The translations under genes and the position numbers were made by a program. A DNA stretch of 64,000 nt, from the NCBI GenBank assembly GCA_006176705.1, contig QRFJ01003347.1, forward strand, positions 1 through 64,000, in the 5' to 3' direction. This document shows positions 22,637-34,099 of this stretch, piece by piece. The notes beneath the pieces are model-generated. The model saw nothing but the letters and a program-made list of their open reading frames with translations. It was not told where the DNA came from and did not search any database. The stretch's first letter is position 1. Each line of letters starts with the position of its first letter. Source of the DNA: Cocos nucifera. Its lineage: Eukaryota; Streptophyta; Magnoliopsida; Arecales; Arecaceae.

Positions 22637-24465
22637 TGACTGCTTGTCGTTATAGCATCAAATAAAAATTAGAACAACTTTACTATTAAGTAGGATAATT
22701 GATGAGTCGAGTGTCGATTTTCTTGGAGATTGAAGGCTAAGTTACATTCAATTTAATTAATAAAATAAAATTTTAAATTAATTTTTAAAATAAAATTTAA
22801 TTAAATTAAAATAAATTAATTAAGATTTAGCAAATTAAAATTAAAAAAGTAAATTTTAATTAATTAAGATTTTTAAAATTTTGAAAAGATAGATAAAGAA
22901 AATTATCTATGATTTCAGTTTCATCTTTCAGTATTCAAGTTTATAATTAATTCATGCAATTTTTTCATTGTCAACATGCGATCTTATAAGGTATATATTT
23001 CGTTGATCAGATTCTAACATAACCTATTCTACTGAGCGTGGACCATATCTAACATAATCATGATCCATCTCATAAACATAGACTATTTAAATCATGCAAT
23101 CAAAAAACATAATTCTGATTTAATTTCTATAGTTCATCCTAATCTGAGCACAGATCATATCTATCTACGATCACGATCTATCTCTTTAGATATAAATTAT
23201 AAAAAAATAAATATTAAAATATAAATTTTATAATTTATTCTAACTTGAGTATAGACTGTATCTTTTTACAATCACAATCTATCTTTTTAGCTATAAATTA
23301 TAAAAAAATTTAATATTAAAATATGAATAAGAAAGACATGTAAAAGATAACTAAATTGTATTGCCCAATAAAAAGAAAACAAGGTTCAAAATTACAAACT
23401 CTCATGATTGAAAGACTTTCTTTACTTCCCTGGACACGAGGCTTCTAGCCTGACATGGTATGAAATTCTCCACCTTTTGGCATCTTCAGATCTCCCAATT
23501 AAAACCATAAAGAAAAGAAAAAGAAAGAGAAAAAAGAAAGAAGAAGAGAGAAGAGAAGAGAAGGGAGAGAAAGAGAACTAAAAAACTAATTTTTCCCTCC
23601 AAGGGGGGGCCTATATTGATTTTTGGCATATCAGGCTTTAAATAGAAAAAAGATGGAGTTTGTGAGTCCTTGTTAGAGTGTAATCTGAATTTGGCTCAAA
23701 TTATTCATTTCTGTTGAAATCCTGGCCGTTAGATCTTGATCAAATGCTTCAAATCTCATCAAAATCCAGTTGTTTAATGCCTTGATCAGTGCCTGATGTA
23801 TTTTGAGCCATTGGATCTCTCATTGGATGATTTTTAGCCATTGGACGCACTCAAGGAGCCTAGAAAGTCCTGTTCAAACTAGAAAATAATATCAACCATC
23901 AGTTGCCCACCGGCTGCCTTCTCAGCCATCCGTCAGCGCTCAAATCATAGCCATCCATCAATGCTCAAATCATAGCCATCGGATCTAAATCGAGATCACT
24001 CTCAGCCACTAGATCATGCTTCTACTATGCTCGTGAACCGCCATGGACTAAGCACAGCATAGACCCAAACCAATCCCTATGTGCCGGGCTCGACAAAATG
24101 ATGAATTTACCCCTATGAAAATTGCATAGACCTCTTAGTGATCTAGGTTTACCACATGGCAGTCACTGATTGACCATGCCAACTGAGCTGGCTGGTCTAT
24201 GCCTATTCCATGGACCGACCAGTCGATCCAGCATGCATCGATCTATTTTTTTTATTTTTCTTTTGTTTTAAACTTTGGGCTTCATAATTTTTTCATTTTA
24301 GCTTCGATTTGAGTGAAATTTATTGCGTTGGAATCCATAAATCGAGCTCTTCGCATTGATATGCTTCTTTTCTATAAAATATTCATAAATATATTAATTT
24401 TTTAAATAAATATTAAATTAATATATTTTAATACTTTTATTTAGTAATTTATGATAACTATCACA
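22637..24465 (-). repeat. Gypsy-G1 3' LTR
   Basis: In element sense this begins TGTGATAGTTATCAT and ends AAGCAGTCA. Its last ~590 bases match 36613-37204. It contains a purine-rich stretch at about 23510-23580. Confidence 0.8.
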
Positions 24466-24481
24466 CCCCCCCTAACTTGAG
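24466..24481 (-). other. Polypurine tract of Gypsy-G1
   Basis: On the minus strand this reads AAGTTAGGGGGG directly before the TGTGATAG start of the 3' LTR. Confidence 0.75.
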
Positions 24482-24609
24482 TTTTACTCATCTACGAGTA
24501 AAAAGAAAAAAATTAGAAGTATGTACCGACTCAATAGGATATAAAAGTTTTTTTAGATCACCTTAAAGTCAGTTGATATCTAGTTAGAGATTTAAGAAAT
24601 ACATCATTG

Positions 24610-24614
24610 GATTA
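24610..24614. repeat. Target-site duplication GATTA (left)
   Basis: GATTA precedes the left LTR of Copia-B element 2 and recurs at 30355-30359 after its right end. Confidence 0.85.
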
Positions 24615-25491
24615 TATAGGTGGTATGGTGCTCCCAAGCCTTGGGAGGCCACGGGTAGAGCCAGGGTGAGGGCTTCGAAGAGGCTAGGATAGGTGTGATC
24701 CTAGGGCTAGCATAGGAGTTGTCCTAGGATGGAGGTAGCATGTAGCTCTCCATGGGCTTGAGGTTCAGGTATTGAGGGTCTTAAGGGGCTTGGTTGGTGC
24801 TTCGAATATCTAGAATTCAAGATGGAGTAAGAAACCAAAGCCAAAGAATTAAGACTGCATAAAGGATATTTTCTATAGGTTAGCCGGCTCAGTCCAAAAT
24901 AGGATTGGCTAAGTCTCAGAGCATAGGCAAAACATAAAGGTTGAGTTTTGAGACTACTAGCATGGCACAAAACTGGGCTAGCTCAGTTATAGACTGAGCT
25001 GACCCAGTGAAACTTAGCTGGCTCAGTGCTGAGACTGAGTCGGCTTAGTGTGCGGGCAGAGTTATGCAAGGATCTATTTTGGGCTTGGGTCTGAGTTGAT
25101 CCTAAGAGTCTTAAGACCTGATTTGAGAAATCTTAAGGGAGCTAATTCATGTATAGGTTGGGATTAGATCCAAGAGATGAAAGCATGTGAGACTTAGGCT
25201 CGGTTAGTGCTTTCATGTATTGGGTTAGCTTAAGGAAGTTTTTAAGCTGGGGTTTATTAGGATTCATGTGGAAACTCTAGAGTATGTAAACTAGGATATT
25301 ATAACTTTTACAATAGAAGTGAATACAATTGAGCTTTTCTTCCTAACTCTCTTCTCTCTTCTCTCTAGTTCTAACACCAAAACCCTAGCTTCTCTCATCT
25401 TTCTTAGATCTTCAGTTTGCTGGATTAATACCTAGGTTCACGCAAGAGATTGGATCTACGGCTATGGCTCCGAGCAACCATAGGAACAATA
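24615..25491 (+). repeat. Copia-B element 2, 5' LTR
   Basis: This 877-bp LTR matches the 3' LTR at 27149 onward. It contains a cluster of short GGCTCAGT / ACTGAGCC-type motifs at about 24885-25045. A second set of signals, GTATGTAAACTAGG and a pyrimidine-rich stretch, lies upstream of its end. Confidence 0.88.
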
Positions 25492-25493
25492 AT

Positions 25494-25506
25494 TGGTATC
25501 AAAGCC
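25494..25506 (+). other. Primer-binding site of Copia-B element 2
   Basis: TGGTATCAAAGCC differs from the initiator tRNA-Met complement by one base. Confidence 0.85.
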
Positions 25507-25683
25507 CAGTTGAGCATGGAGGAAGAAGATCAGTTTTCAGTAGAGATCAGCAGCGAGATTCAGATCTAAAGGCTTTCTCTAGGCTTCGTGATGAAGGAAG
25601 AGATCACAGGGCTGCTATCCACCATTCCTAGTCAAGGTATTTCTCAGATCTATCTATTTGCTATTATTTGATTTAGATTAATC

Positions 25684-26668
25684 ATGAAGAATAATAGATT
25701 AAAGGTAGGATTAGAGAAGTTTGATGGAAAGAAAAGTTTTATGATGTGGATGGTAAGGGTCGAGGATCTGCTAGTTCAGATAAGGTTGGATTCGGCCTTG
25801 GAAGATAGGTCGGAGGAGATCACGGATAAGGAGTGGGTGTCCTTGGAGAAAAGGGCATATGCCATAATTAGGACTTGTTTGATGGATGATATTTTGTAAT
25901 GGTATGTTGGAGGAGAGAACACCTAAGGGATTATAGTCGAGATTGCAGCAGTTGTACATGAGGAAGAACATGCGTAACTAATTGATGCTGAAGAAGCAAC
26001 TGTATAGCCTTTGGATGTAGGAGGATGAGGACGTTGCGGGGCATATTCAGCGGTTCGATCGGATGAGCATGAACTTGCTTAATATAGAGATGGATTTAGA
26101 AGAGGAGGATAAGAGTCTATTATTGCTGTGTTCGCTACCTGGGAGCTTCGATGCGTTAGTGACAACTTTGCTGTATGATAAGGAGATACTGGTATACGAG
26201 GAGATCGTGTCATTGCTCAAGTCCAATGAGCAGAGGAAATGGATGATGAAGAGGAAGGTCTTCCAGGAGAGTCTTATGGTTTCAGAGAAGCACAGAAAAG
26301 GGAAGAAAAAGGGCAAACAGAGGGGCAGCAAGAGATCCAAGAGATGCTTCAAGAGCGGAGAACCAGGGCACTTTAAGCGGAAGTGTCCACTTTGGAAGAA
26401 GTGCAAGGGAGGAAAAAGCTCAGATTCCATCAGTACAATCATTGAAAGTGAAGATTCGGATGAAATCTTGGTAGTCTCGAAGGAGCCCATAGGGTATGGT
26501 GTATCTGAGATGGTTTTGGATAGGTCTACAGAGTGCAGAGGATCTGAAGGGGAAGCAACGGTGTTCGAGGTACAGTGGCAGGCCCAACAGTGCAGCATTG
26601 GGTGGTTGGCCTCGAGAGACTCGGAGATAGAGTCAGCTTCTGCGGCATCAGGAGGACTTCAGTTCTAG
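25684..26668 (+). pseudogene. Copia-B element 2 gag
   Basis: The first open part reads MKNNRLKVGLEKFDGKKSF and EDLLVQIRLDSALED, a Copia gag start, and stops after CLMDDIL. After frameshifts the second part is open for 201 residues: MSMNLLNIEMDLEEED, LLLLCSLPGSFDALVT, a basic stretch with KGKKKGKQRGSKRSKR, and a zinc-knuckle-like CFKSGEPGHFKRKC. The second ligand is Ser where Cys is expected, so the knuckle would be crippled. After it comes an acidic tail and the frame stops; no protease or later pol domain follows before the 3' LTR. This retains more of the frame than the sister gag at 11209-12097. Confidence 0.85.
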
Positions 26669-27148
26669 GTGGAGCACCAGGCATAGGTGGCTTCATGGGT
26701 GGAGGAAGTTGTGACACGGATTCAGAGCAGGGGGTGTAGAGGGAGGACCTATATCCCAGCACCAGTGTCATGGCAGTACAGATCTAGGTGGAGAGGATTA
26801 TGCAGGGAGATAGGTGTGGCTTTGAAGGGATGGTGTCAGGTGGAGCATCAGGATATGTGGTGAGTGTCGGTAAGAAAATATTGCATGCTCTTCAGAAAAG
26901 TTCTGGATAAGTAATGCAGCTGCCAAGCAGAAGGATATCTACAACTCCAAAGGTGGTGTAGAGAAATAAGCCAAGGACTTCAGCGGTGGAGGCGGTCATC
27001 TGAAAGGTCTCAAAGGGAGCTCAATAGTTGAAGAAGAATAGTAGTGACAAGGTGAGCACGAGGGGCTATTAAGACATGCAGGGACAGTAGGATCGTGCAG
27101 GAAGATGTTGCCAGGTGTGCCAAGGCTTAGGCTCTTCAAGGTGGAGAT
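26669..27148 (+). other. Copia-B element 2 region between gag and 3' LTR, no gene
   Basis: I see no pol motif in any frame. The end reads AAGGTGGAGAT directly before the LTR and is the polypurine tract (27138-27148). Confidence 0.7.
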
Positions 27149-28054
27149 TGTAGGTGGTGTGGTGCTCTCAAGCCTTGGAAGGCCATGAGCAGAGCCAGGG
27201 TGAGGGCTCCAGGAAGGCTAGGATAGGTGTGGTCCTAGGGCTAGGATAGGAGTTGTCCTAGGGTGGAGGCAGCATTTAGCTCTCCACGGGCTTGAGGTTC
27301 AGGTATTGAGGGCCTCAAGGGGCTTGGTTGGTGCTTCAGAGACTTGGGACTCAAGGTGGAGCAAGGAACCAAAGCCAAAGAATCAAGACTATAGAAAGGA
27401 TATTTTTTGCAGGTTAGCCAGCTCAGTCCAAAACTAGGTTGGCTAAGTCTCAGAGCACAGACAAAACAGAAAGGTCGAGTTTTGGAACTGCTGGTATGGC
27501 ACAGGACTAAGTCGGCTCAGTTGCAGACTGAGTCGACCTAGTGGAACTTAGCCAGCTCAATGTAAAGATAGTGCCGAATTAATGCATGGGCAGAGTTATG
27601 CGAGGGACTGAGCCAGCTCAATGCACGGGCAGAGTTATGCGAGGGTCTATTTTAGGCTAGGATCTGGGTTGATCCTAGGGGTCTTAAGACCTGATTTGAG
27701 AGATCTTAAGGGGGCTAATTCATGAAAGGATTGGGACTAGATCCAGGGGATAAGAGCATGTGAGACTTGGGCTCGGTGGGTGCTTTCATGTATTGGGTTA
27801 GCCTAAGGAAGTTTTTAAGTTGGGGTTTATTAGGGTTCATATGGAAACTCTAGGGTATATAAACCAGGACAATGTAACTTTTACAATAAAAGTGAATACA
27901 ATTGAGCTTTTCTCCCTAACTCTCTTCTCTCTTTTCTCTAATTCTAACACCAAAACCCTAGCTTCTCTCATCTTTCTTAGATCTTCTTCAGTTTGCTGGA
28001 TTAACACCTAGGTTCATGCAAGAAATCAGATCTACAGCTGTGACTCCAAGCAAT
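27149..28054 (+). repeat. Copia-B element 2, 3' LTR, main part
   Basis: This starts TGTAGG and is continued by 30342-30354 beyond the nested solo LTR. Compared with the 5' LTR it has a local duplication of roughly 45 bases around 27552-27650, in which GGGCAGAGTTATGCGAGGG occurs twice. A TATATAAACC motif is visible near 27854. Confidence 0.85.
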
Positions 28055-30336
28055 TGTTAGATATATGTGCCCTAGAAGCCAGAATTGGCTGACACTTGTT
28101 ATAAACTTCTAAAGGCAAAATTATAATTTTGATTATAAATAATAAAATGGATTATTTTCTATCATAATATATATTTAGTGTCTATGATACATCCCTTGAG
28201 TTAATGGCAACGATAGTTCTTATTTTCAAGAGTTGAAAATTTAAGACATGAATTTTCATTATTAACTCATAAAATGCTCCTGACCGTAGGATCAATTATG
28301 AGGATCGGTGAATGCAATCTCAGAAGATGGTGTACAATCGCTTTTTTAAATTAGTAAGATGAATCCGAATCTATGGTGGTGAGACACTAGGAGAGTGTAC
28401 AGTACTTTTTAGGAGAAGGGGACTGACAATGACCAACCTCGAGCAATCATTAGGAAGTCTACCTTCTCATCGATGATTGGCTCAAGCTGCAGTTGTGTTC
28501 TGTTCTTTGACCTAGGGTGCATCAAGTTTACCTTAAGGTGTTATATTGACTACACATGACTCGATCTCCTACCATATCGGAAATCTGAGGTGTATGTTGG
28601 CTATAGCATGTTGATTGTATAGAATGGATTGCGAACCAATAGGAGACTATCTACCGGTGTAGATGAGGAGATGCCCTATGATGATGCAGGAAATCAAGTC
28701 CATAAGCCCATGGCCATGGCAGAGTGAAAATAATAGAAAGAGTTTCTATTAAGTTTTATACAATTGGACGAATGAAGATTAATCATATGGGATATTAGGG
28801 ATTGGAGAGATATCATTAACCCTAATCCAGTCGGGGCTCAAGATAGAAGAACTTAATCACATAGGTAACTGCATCGAGAGTTTATTTTAGTCTGATGGTT
28901 GCCACCATATGCTGCGTAGGTGTAACTTGTGATTTTGAGAGAATTAGAATGATTTAGATGACAATCATACTAGTTTCTGTATCAAGAAAATTTGATCCAT
29001 CAAGATGTTTCGATGATGTCATGATAGAGATTGACATATCTCATACCATATGAATGAACCTAACTGGATCAAACAAACAAGATTTCAATCTGGATATCAT
29101 CAATTGGACTAACCATTTAATTGATTTGAATTAGATTCAATTAGGTTCAAAAAATCTGCTAGCACACGATTGAGCCTAATGTTTCTCTCTTATTATCATT
29201 AAAAATTTGCCGACTAGCAAATATTTTGGCTCACTCAGGTACCTTACTTGATTTGACTAGAGCTTGTCTAGGTAGAAAAAGGGTTATCTTAATTTATTAG
29301 ATGAATTTGAGAACAACTCCTTCCATTTTTTCGATCACCTGCTAAATCCTTTTTTGGACATTTGGTCAAACGTTGATCCTTTGACACTTAGACATCTCCC
29401 ATTGTGTCAACCCATCATAGAGAAAATTTTTTGGTCAGTCCACCTACTAAAAAGTATATGGATAAGGGGTGTCACCTAGGAAGGCTTTGCGCCTATGGAT
29501 AGAGCATCTGGAGTCCCATAACTGATTGGCTCCAATTGCTTCGGGTTGTCTATCCTAGGTGGTGCTAAAGATGACTGTTGTCTTTATCTAATCTTGATGC
29601 CCATCTAAGGATGATTCAGTATAGGGGCCTCCATCTATGATTGGATAGGGATGAAATGTCATACCTCTCCAATGTTAGTTATTTAATTTGAATTGCATCA
29701 AAAGACATGTTGATTGGCCGAGTGATTTGTCAGCACTTGTGCACAGTAAGGTCTATAATAAACCCTGTATCTGTGCAAGATTCTAAAAAAAGCTGATCAC
29801 TTGCCGCCACGCATACTAGCTACCTTCCTCTTCTCCTCCTTTTCATGCCATCTTCGGTCTTCTCTCTCCTATCCTATCGACCCAAGAATTTTTGGAGCTT
29901 CAGTTGTGCTATCCAAGCAAAAGAAGGCAACAGAAAAAAGAAAAAGGCAGCATCTGCTGCAAGAGCAAGCTCACATCCTTCAAAAGAAGTTTTGAAGATC
30001 TTCAAAATTAGATCCAGATCTGATTTTTAGAGAGGTGATAAAGAAGGAGAAGATCTCCAGATTCTATCTGAGTGGATATCGGTAGAGGCCAGGCACTTGC
30101 GTGGCTAGATTCAGAACCTTAGGCAGACATCAAGATATCATAGGATAATCAGATTTCCTCAACAAGAAATTAAAATTTGATTTAATTTATTCTTTATTTT
30201 ATTTTATTAGATCAATAATATCAGATCTAGAAAGTCTCAGATCTGATCTGGATCCAAGAGAAAAATTTTTGAAATATCTCTCTTGATCCAATTAGATCTG
30301 AACGAATCTAATTCAAAAAACTAGATTTTCCCTTCA
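28055..30336 (+). repeat. Copia-A solo LTR
   Basis: This is the reverse complement of the LTRs at 390-2672 and 8313-10595, 2282 bases long, with TGTTAG start and CCTTCA end. No internal sequence or second LTR adjoins it. The flanking 5-mers are GCAAT (28050-28054) and GCAGC (30337-30341), a TSD with two transitions. It is more diverged than the two LTRs of the complete Copia-A, so it is older. It arose by recombination between the LTRs of an earlier insertion. Confidence 0.9.
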
Positions 30337-30354
30337 GCAGCCGTAGGAAGAATA

Positions 30355-30359
30355 GATTA
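30355..30359. repeat. Target-site duplication GATTA (right)
   Basis: This is the right partner of 24610-24614 and marks the end of Copia-B element 2. Confidence 0.85.
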
Positions 30360-30388
30360 TTAAAGTTCATCTAAATACTGGTTAAGTG

Positions 30389-30393
30389 AAGAA
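30389..30393. repeat. Target-site duplication AAGAA (left)
   Basis: AAGAA precedes the TGAAGG terminus of the Copia-C solo LTR and recurs at 32916-32920. Confidence 0.8.
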
Positions 30394-32915
30394 TGAAGGA
30401 ACTCAGAATCTAGATTGTAAGGAAACTAGATCTTAAAATTTTTTCAAGTATTCAGTACAGCGAAAATTAAAATCAATCAAAATTAATCTAAAATATTCTA
30501 GATCTAAGATCCTATTATATAATATTGCAATGATATTCCAAATCAAAAAAGTAACAAATTAAATAAAAAAAAGAAGTTGGATCAATATCAACTAGTCTAA
30601 TGCCTACATCTAACTGCAGCTATAAAATCACAGATCGGATCTATTACCTGAGCAAATTTAGATGTTCTAACCTGCTGATCCAAAACTTGAGGATGAAAGT
30701 CATGACGCCGCAATATGTCCAGCTCTAGGAGTCATCCAATGAAGTCTACAACATGATCAGAGATTTTGATGCAGGAGACGGGGGAATAGAAGAAAAAAGG
30801 AAATCATAACAGTATGCTAGCACTGTGCAATGAATCTCTCTCGCGGTCGAGTCCGATGCTTTCTTCTTCAAACAATGGAATCTCTAAAATATCAAAAGTA
30901 AAGAAAGATTTGTGATGAGACAGATACCCTTTCAAATTGCTACAAAAAGGGAGGAGAGATCTGGAACAAAAACCCTAGAAGAAGACCTCTTCATCTTCTT
31001 TATCTTTTTTCTAGACAATCCTGATTTGTGTTTTTTAATATTCCATGATCTAGATGAATTTTCGTCTAATTTTTTCTACACCAAGAGAGATTCTCAATGT
31101 CACAATTCCTCAAAAATTTTTAGTAAAATTTTTCATTAAATAAAGAGGTATACAGAGTTCAAGTTTGGTCAAAAATCTCTGATAGGTAAAGTCACCACTG
31201 GCAGGTTTTGTTAGGCGCACCCAACTCTTGAGCCCCCACCTTACTTTTCTACCATGGACCAGCAAAGGAGGGTGCAACAAATGCCAAAGAATGCTGTGAG
31301 AGAGAGAGAGAGAGAAAATAGGGAGGTGGCGGCATGAAAGGAAGGAAGTCTTTTAGTTGACTAGGATTCTATCTCATAGAATCCTATACGCAAAAACCAA
31401 CTCCCCTTTTGAACTTGGTCATCAAACAAAATTTCCCATTTAAGAAAAAAGGAAGAGAGAAGGGAGGCATGAGATTGCTTGGGGCATGGAGATTTTTCAC
31501 ATAAAAATACAAAAAGAAATGGGTGGGGCGTGAGGATTAGGTGGTGCAAGGAATAGGGAGTCCTAGTCACACTAGGACTCCTATTTTGACATGGTCAAAC
31601 AAGATCTTTTAACCAAATAAAAATAAGAATAAACCAATCCAATTAAATAAGATCCTAACCCATTTAAGAACTTAATTAAATTAGATTAAATTTAATTTAA
31701 TTTTGATTTAATTTTTTAATCAAATTAAAAAATTAGGTTGATCCGAGTCCTAGTTAGACTAGGATAAGTTCTTCCTTGCACTTGGCTTATCCAATAAACC
31801 AATTGGATTTGATCCAATTAAGCCCAAACCAAATCTAATTAAATTATATTTAATTAGATATAATCTCAGCCTATTGGCTTAATCAAATTAAGTCAATTAG
31901 CAATCAAATTGCTAATCAATCCTCCTGCAATACTTACACTAGGTCAAACATCAACCATATTGATCGTTTAACCTTAAAACGATTCTAAATCGCTGATCAA
32001 CCATCCGATCAAAATGTAAATTCTAATGTGTGTAATCTTATAGGTCCAAACGTAGGTCGGTAGCATAGAAATAAATTTTTGTACCAATTGAAGTGACCAT
32101 CTAGCAATGATACCCGACGATCGGATAGATCGAAGGTGTAGAACACCATCCTTAGAATCCATGCGGATATAATTTTCATATAATTCATCTTCTTGACCAT
32201 AATGCTCCTAGGATACCTTAGAGTTCAACTGTCAACTCTGATTAGGTTGTCGATATTATATTTCAAAATATCAAATTCATCTGATGGATTATTCTGGCCA
32301 AGATTTTGCTATATTAAAATACAGTGATACATTCTTCTCCAACTCTTGGAGTGGTCAATTCCATCTTGATCACACTCCGACTTTGTAAGTACTTGCCTAT
32401 GCCCCAAAGCCTTCCATTGTTGAATTTGAAATTTAGTTAGTCCGGTCTCAAAGCATAGCGAGATACTTGCAAGTCTTTGAGGTGATCTCAGGTCTAAAGG
32501 ATACTTATACCTACATCCCATCAGAAATATTTCGACAACAGAATACTCTGAAGTTGGTCACGTTCAATGACGATGTACCCATAGATCTCATCTGTATGCC
32601 ATACCAGTGTCTCTACACTTCTTGATTAAGAGGATAACCAACCTATATGGTATATAACGACCTATGCTCGATAGATGCTGTCGTCCTAATTAACAGCCTA
32701 TCATTTGGTCGTAAACAAATTTAAGGACTAATCAATAAATCCTCTCTTTATCAAAATTAAATAGTCCAAAGGACTTCATCACAATAATGGAGTTCATTAG
32801 AAGATGTAAACTTATGATGAAAAAGATGCCAAAATATTTTTATTAATTATAAATCAATTACAATATCTCAATCATCAACAGACTGATGGTTGACTTTGGG
32901 ACAAAATTTCCAATA
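30394..32915 (-). repeat. Copia-C solo LTR
   Basis: In minus-strand view this begins TATTGGAAATTTTGTCCC (TG changed to TA) and ends CCTTCA. Its first ~500 bases match the LTR at 61841-62363, for example the shared phrases TCATCATAAGT and GACTATTTA. It is 2522 bases long with an intact AAGAA TSD and no internal part, hence a solo LTR. It lies in Gypsy-G1 beside Copia-B element 2. A (GA)n tract lies near 31297-31316. Open frames within it show no protein family. Confidence 0.85.
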
Positions 32916-32920
32916 AAGAA
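32916..32920. repeat. Target-site duplication AAGAA (right)
   Basis: This is the right partner of 30389-30393. Confidence 0.8.
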
Positions 32921-34099
32921 TATAAATTTAGAGCTTTTTTTTGACCAATTATCCACCTTTATTCTTCAAATCCTTTATTTATAGTATGGACTAAAGTTTT
33001 ATTTTTTTAAATAGCTAGTGCAATGTTTTAATCTTTTAAGCTTTCTATTTGACCCTTGTAGCGAGCTTTGGACCAATGACTCTCAAACTAGTTGGCTTTA
33101 GGGGACTAGGTATAGAACACCCTCGGGCTTATTAACTCGAGTCAAATAGGCTATAGATTAAAACTATTGTATAACAAACTTCTTTACATTACTCACTTTT
33201 TAACACGAATAACATTGCTTACTTAAGCAACTAGATCCTGTTACTCGATGGGAGATCAATGTTTAGAACTTATTTTTTATGCTCTCTTTTCTTCTTCTTA
33301 TTTTTTTTTACTCATACCCATATAAAGTAGATTCTTTATTGAATATAGGCTGGAAGAAGGTTTTAGAATTACTCAAAAAATTATTTGTTCTAGACCGGAC
33401 TATTTATTAGATTTTCTTAATAATTGGATTCTTAGTATTTCAAAAATTCTCTAGACCAATAATCAATTATTGATTAAAATGCCTGAAAACTTTAAATTAA
33501 CATGAAATTAGGTACATAAGACTAATTATTATCATACTTGAAGACTAAAAAAAAACTTATTTATCCTTCCCTCCAACTTAATTTGCATTGTCCTCAATGG
33601 AAGAAAGAAAATAATAGAGTGTGATAAATGACAAGAAAGTAACAAAAAAAGAGTTCACCTGATTTAATTTATTTCTAGTCTTGGCTTGGACATTATTTAT
33701 TTTTCTTTTAGTATGCGTTTGTAGTTCTCCCCCCCAACTTAGTCCTAAAAGAAAGATAAACTAAAAAGAAAAAGCAAATTCAAATGCAAAAAGGTTGGAT
33801 TGCCTCTCAATAAGTGCTAAGTTTAACATCTTCAGCTGAACCCTATGAAGAAATTTTAGATATAATTATTTTGAGTATATCCTTTAAAATTTCAAAAGGA
33901 TAGGGCCAATCAGGAGTTCTTGTCATCATGGTAAAAAATTAATTATGGAATATTTTTTGGGGGTTAAGTGTAGCCCTGATCAATAGATTATTTAAAGCAA
34001 GCATGCTATACCAAATTTTAAAATTATTATAGTAAACAGGAAGGAATTATGTTTGATGGGCCGAAATCAGGAGTGGTGGTTTAAAAATTTCTTCAATTA
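32921..34099 (-). other. Gypsy-G1 3' non-coding interior
   Basis: No gene is seen. Two further polypurine-like tracts on the minus strand occur near 33571-33586 and 33727-33741 (the latter with a run of seven G). They share wording with the 3' interior of Gypsy-G2 around 52040-52140, which supports kinship of the two elements. Confidence 0.55.

Larger units (their letters stand above)
24615..30354 (+). mobile_element. Copia-B element 2: gag-only LTR retrotransposon
   Basis: This has two LTRs, a TGGTATCAAAGCC primer-binding site, a gag relic, a polypurine tract and a GATTA TSD. Its internal region (25492-27148) is about 1.66 kb, almost the same as in Copia-B element 1, and again without pol. 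The 3' LTR is interrupted by a Copia-A solo LTR. The left terminus reads TATAGG where TGTAGG is expected, a single transition. Confidence 0.88.
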
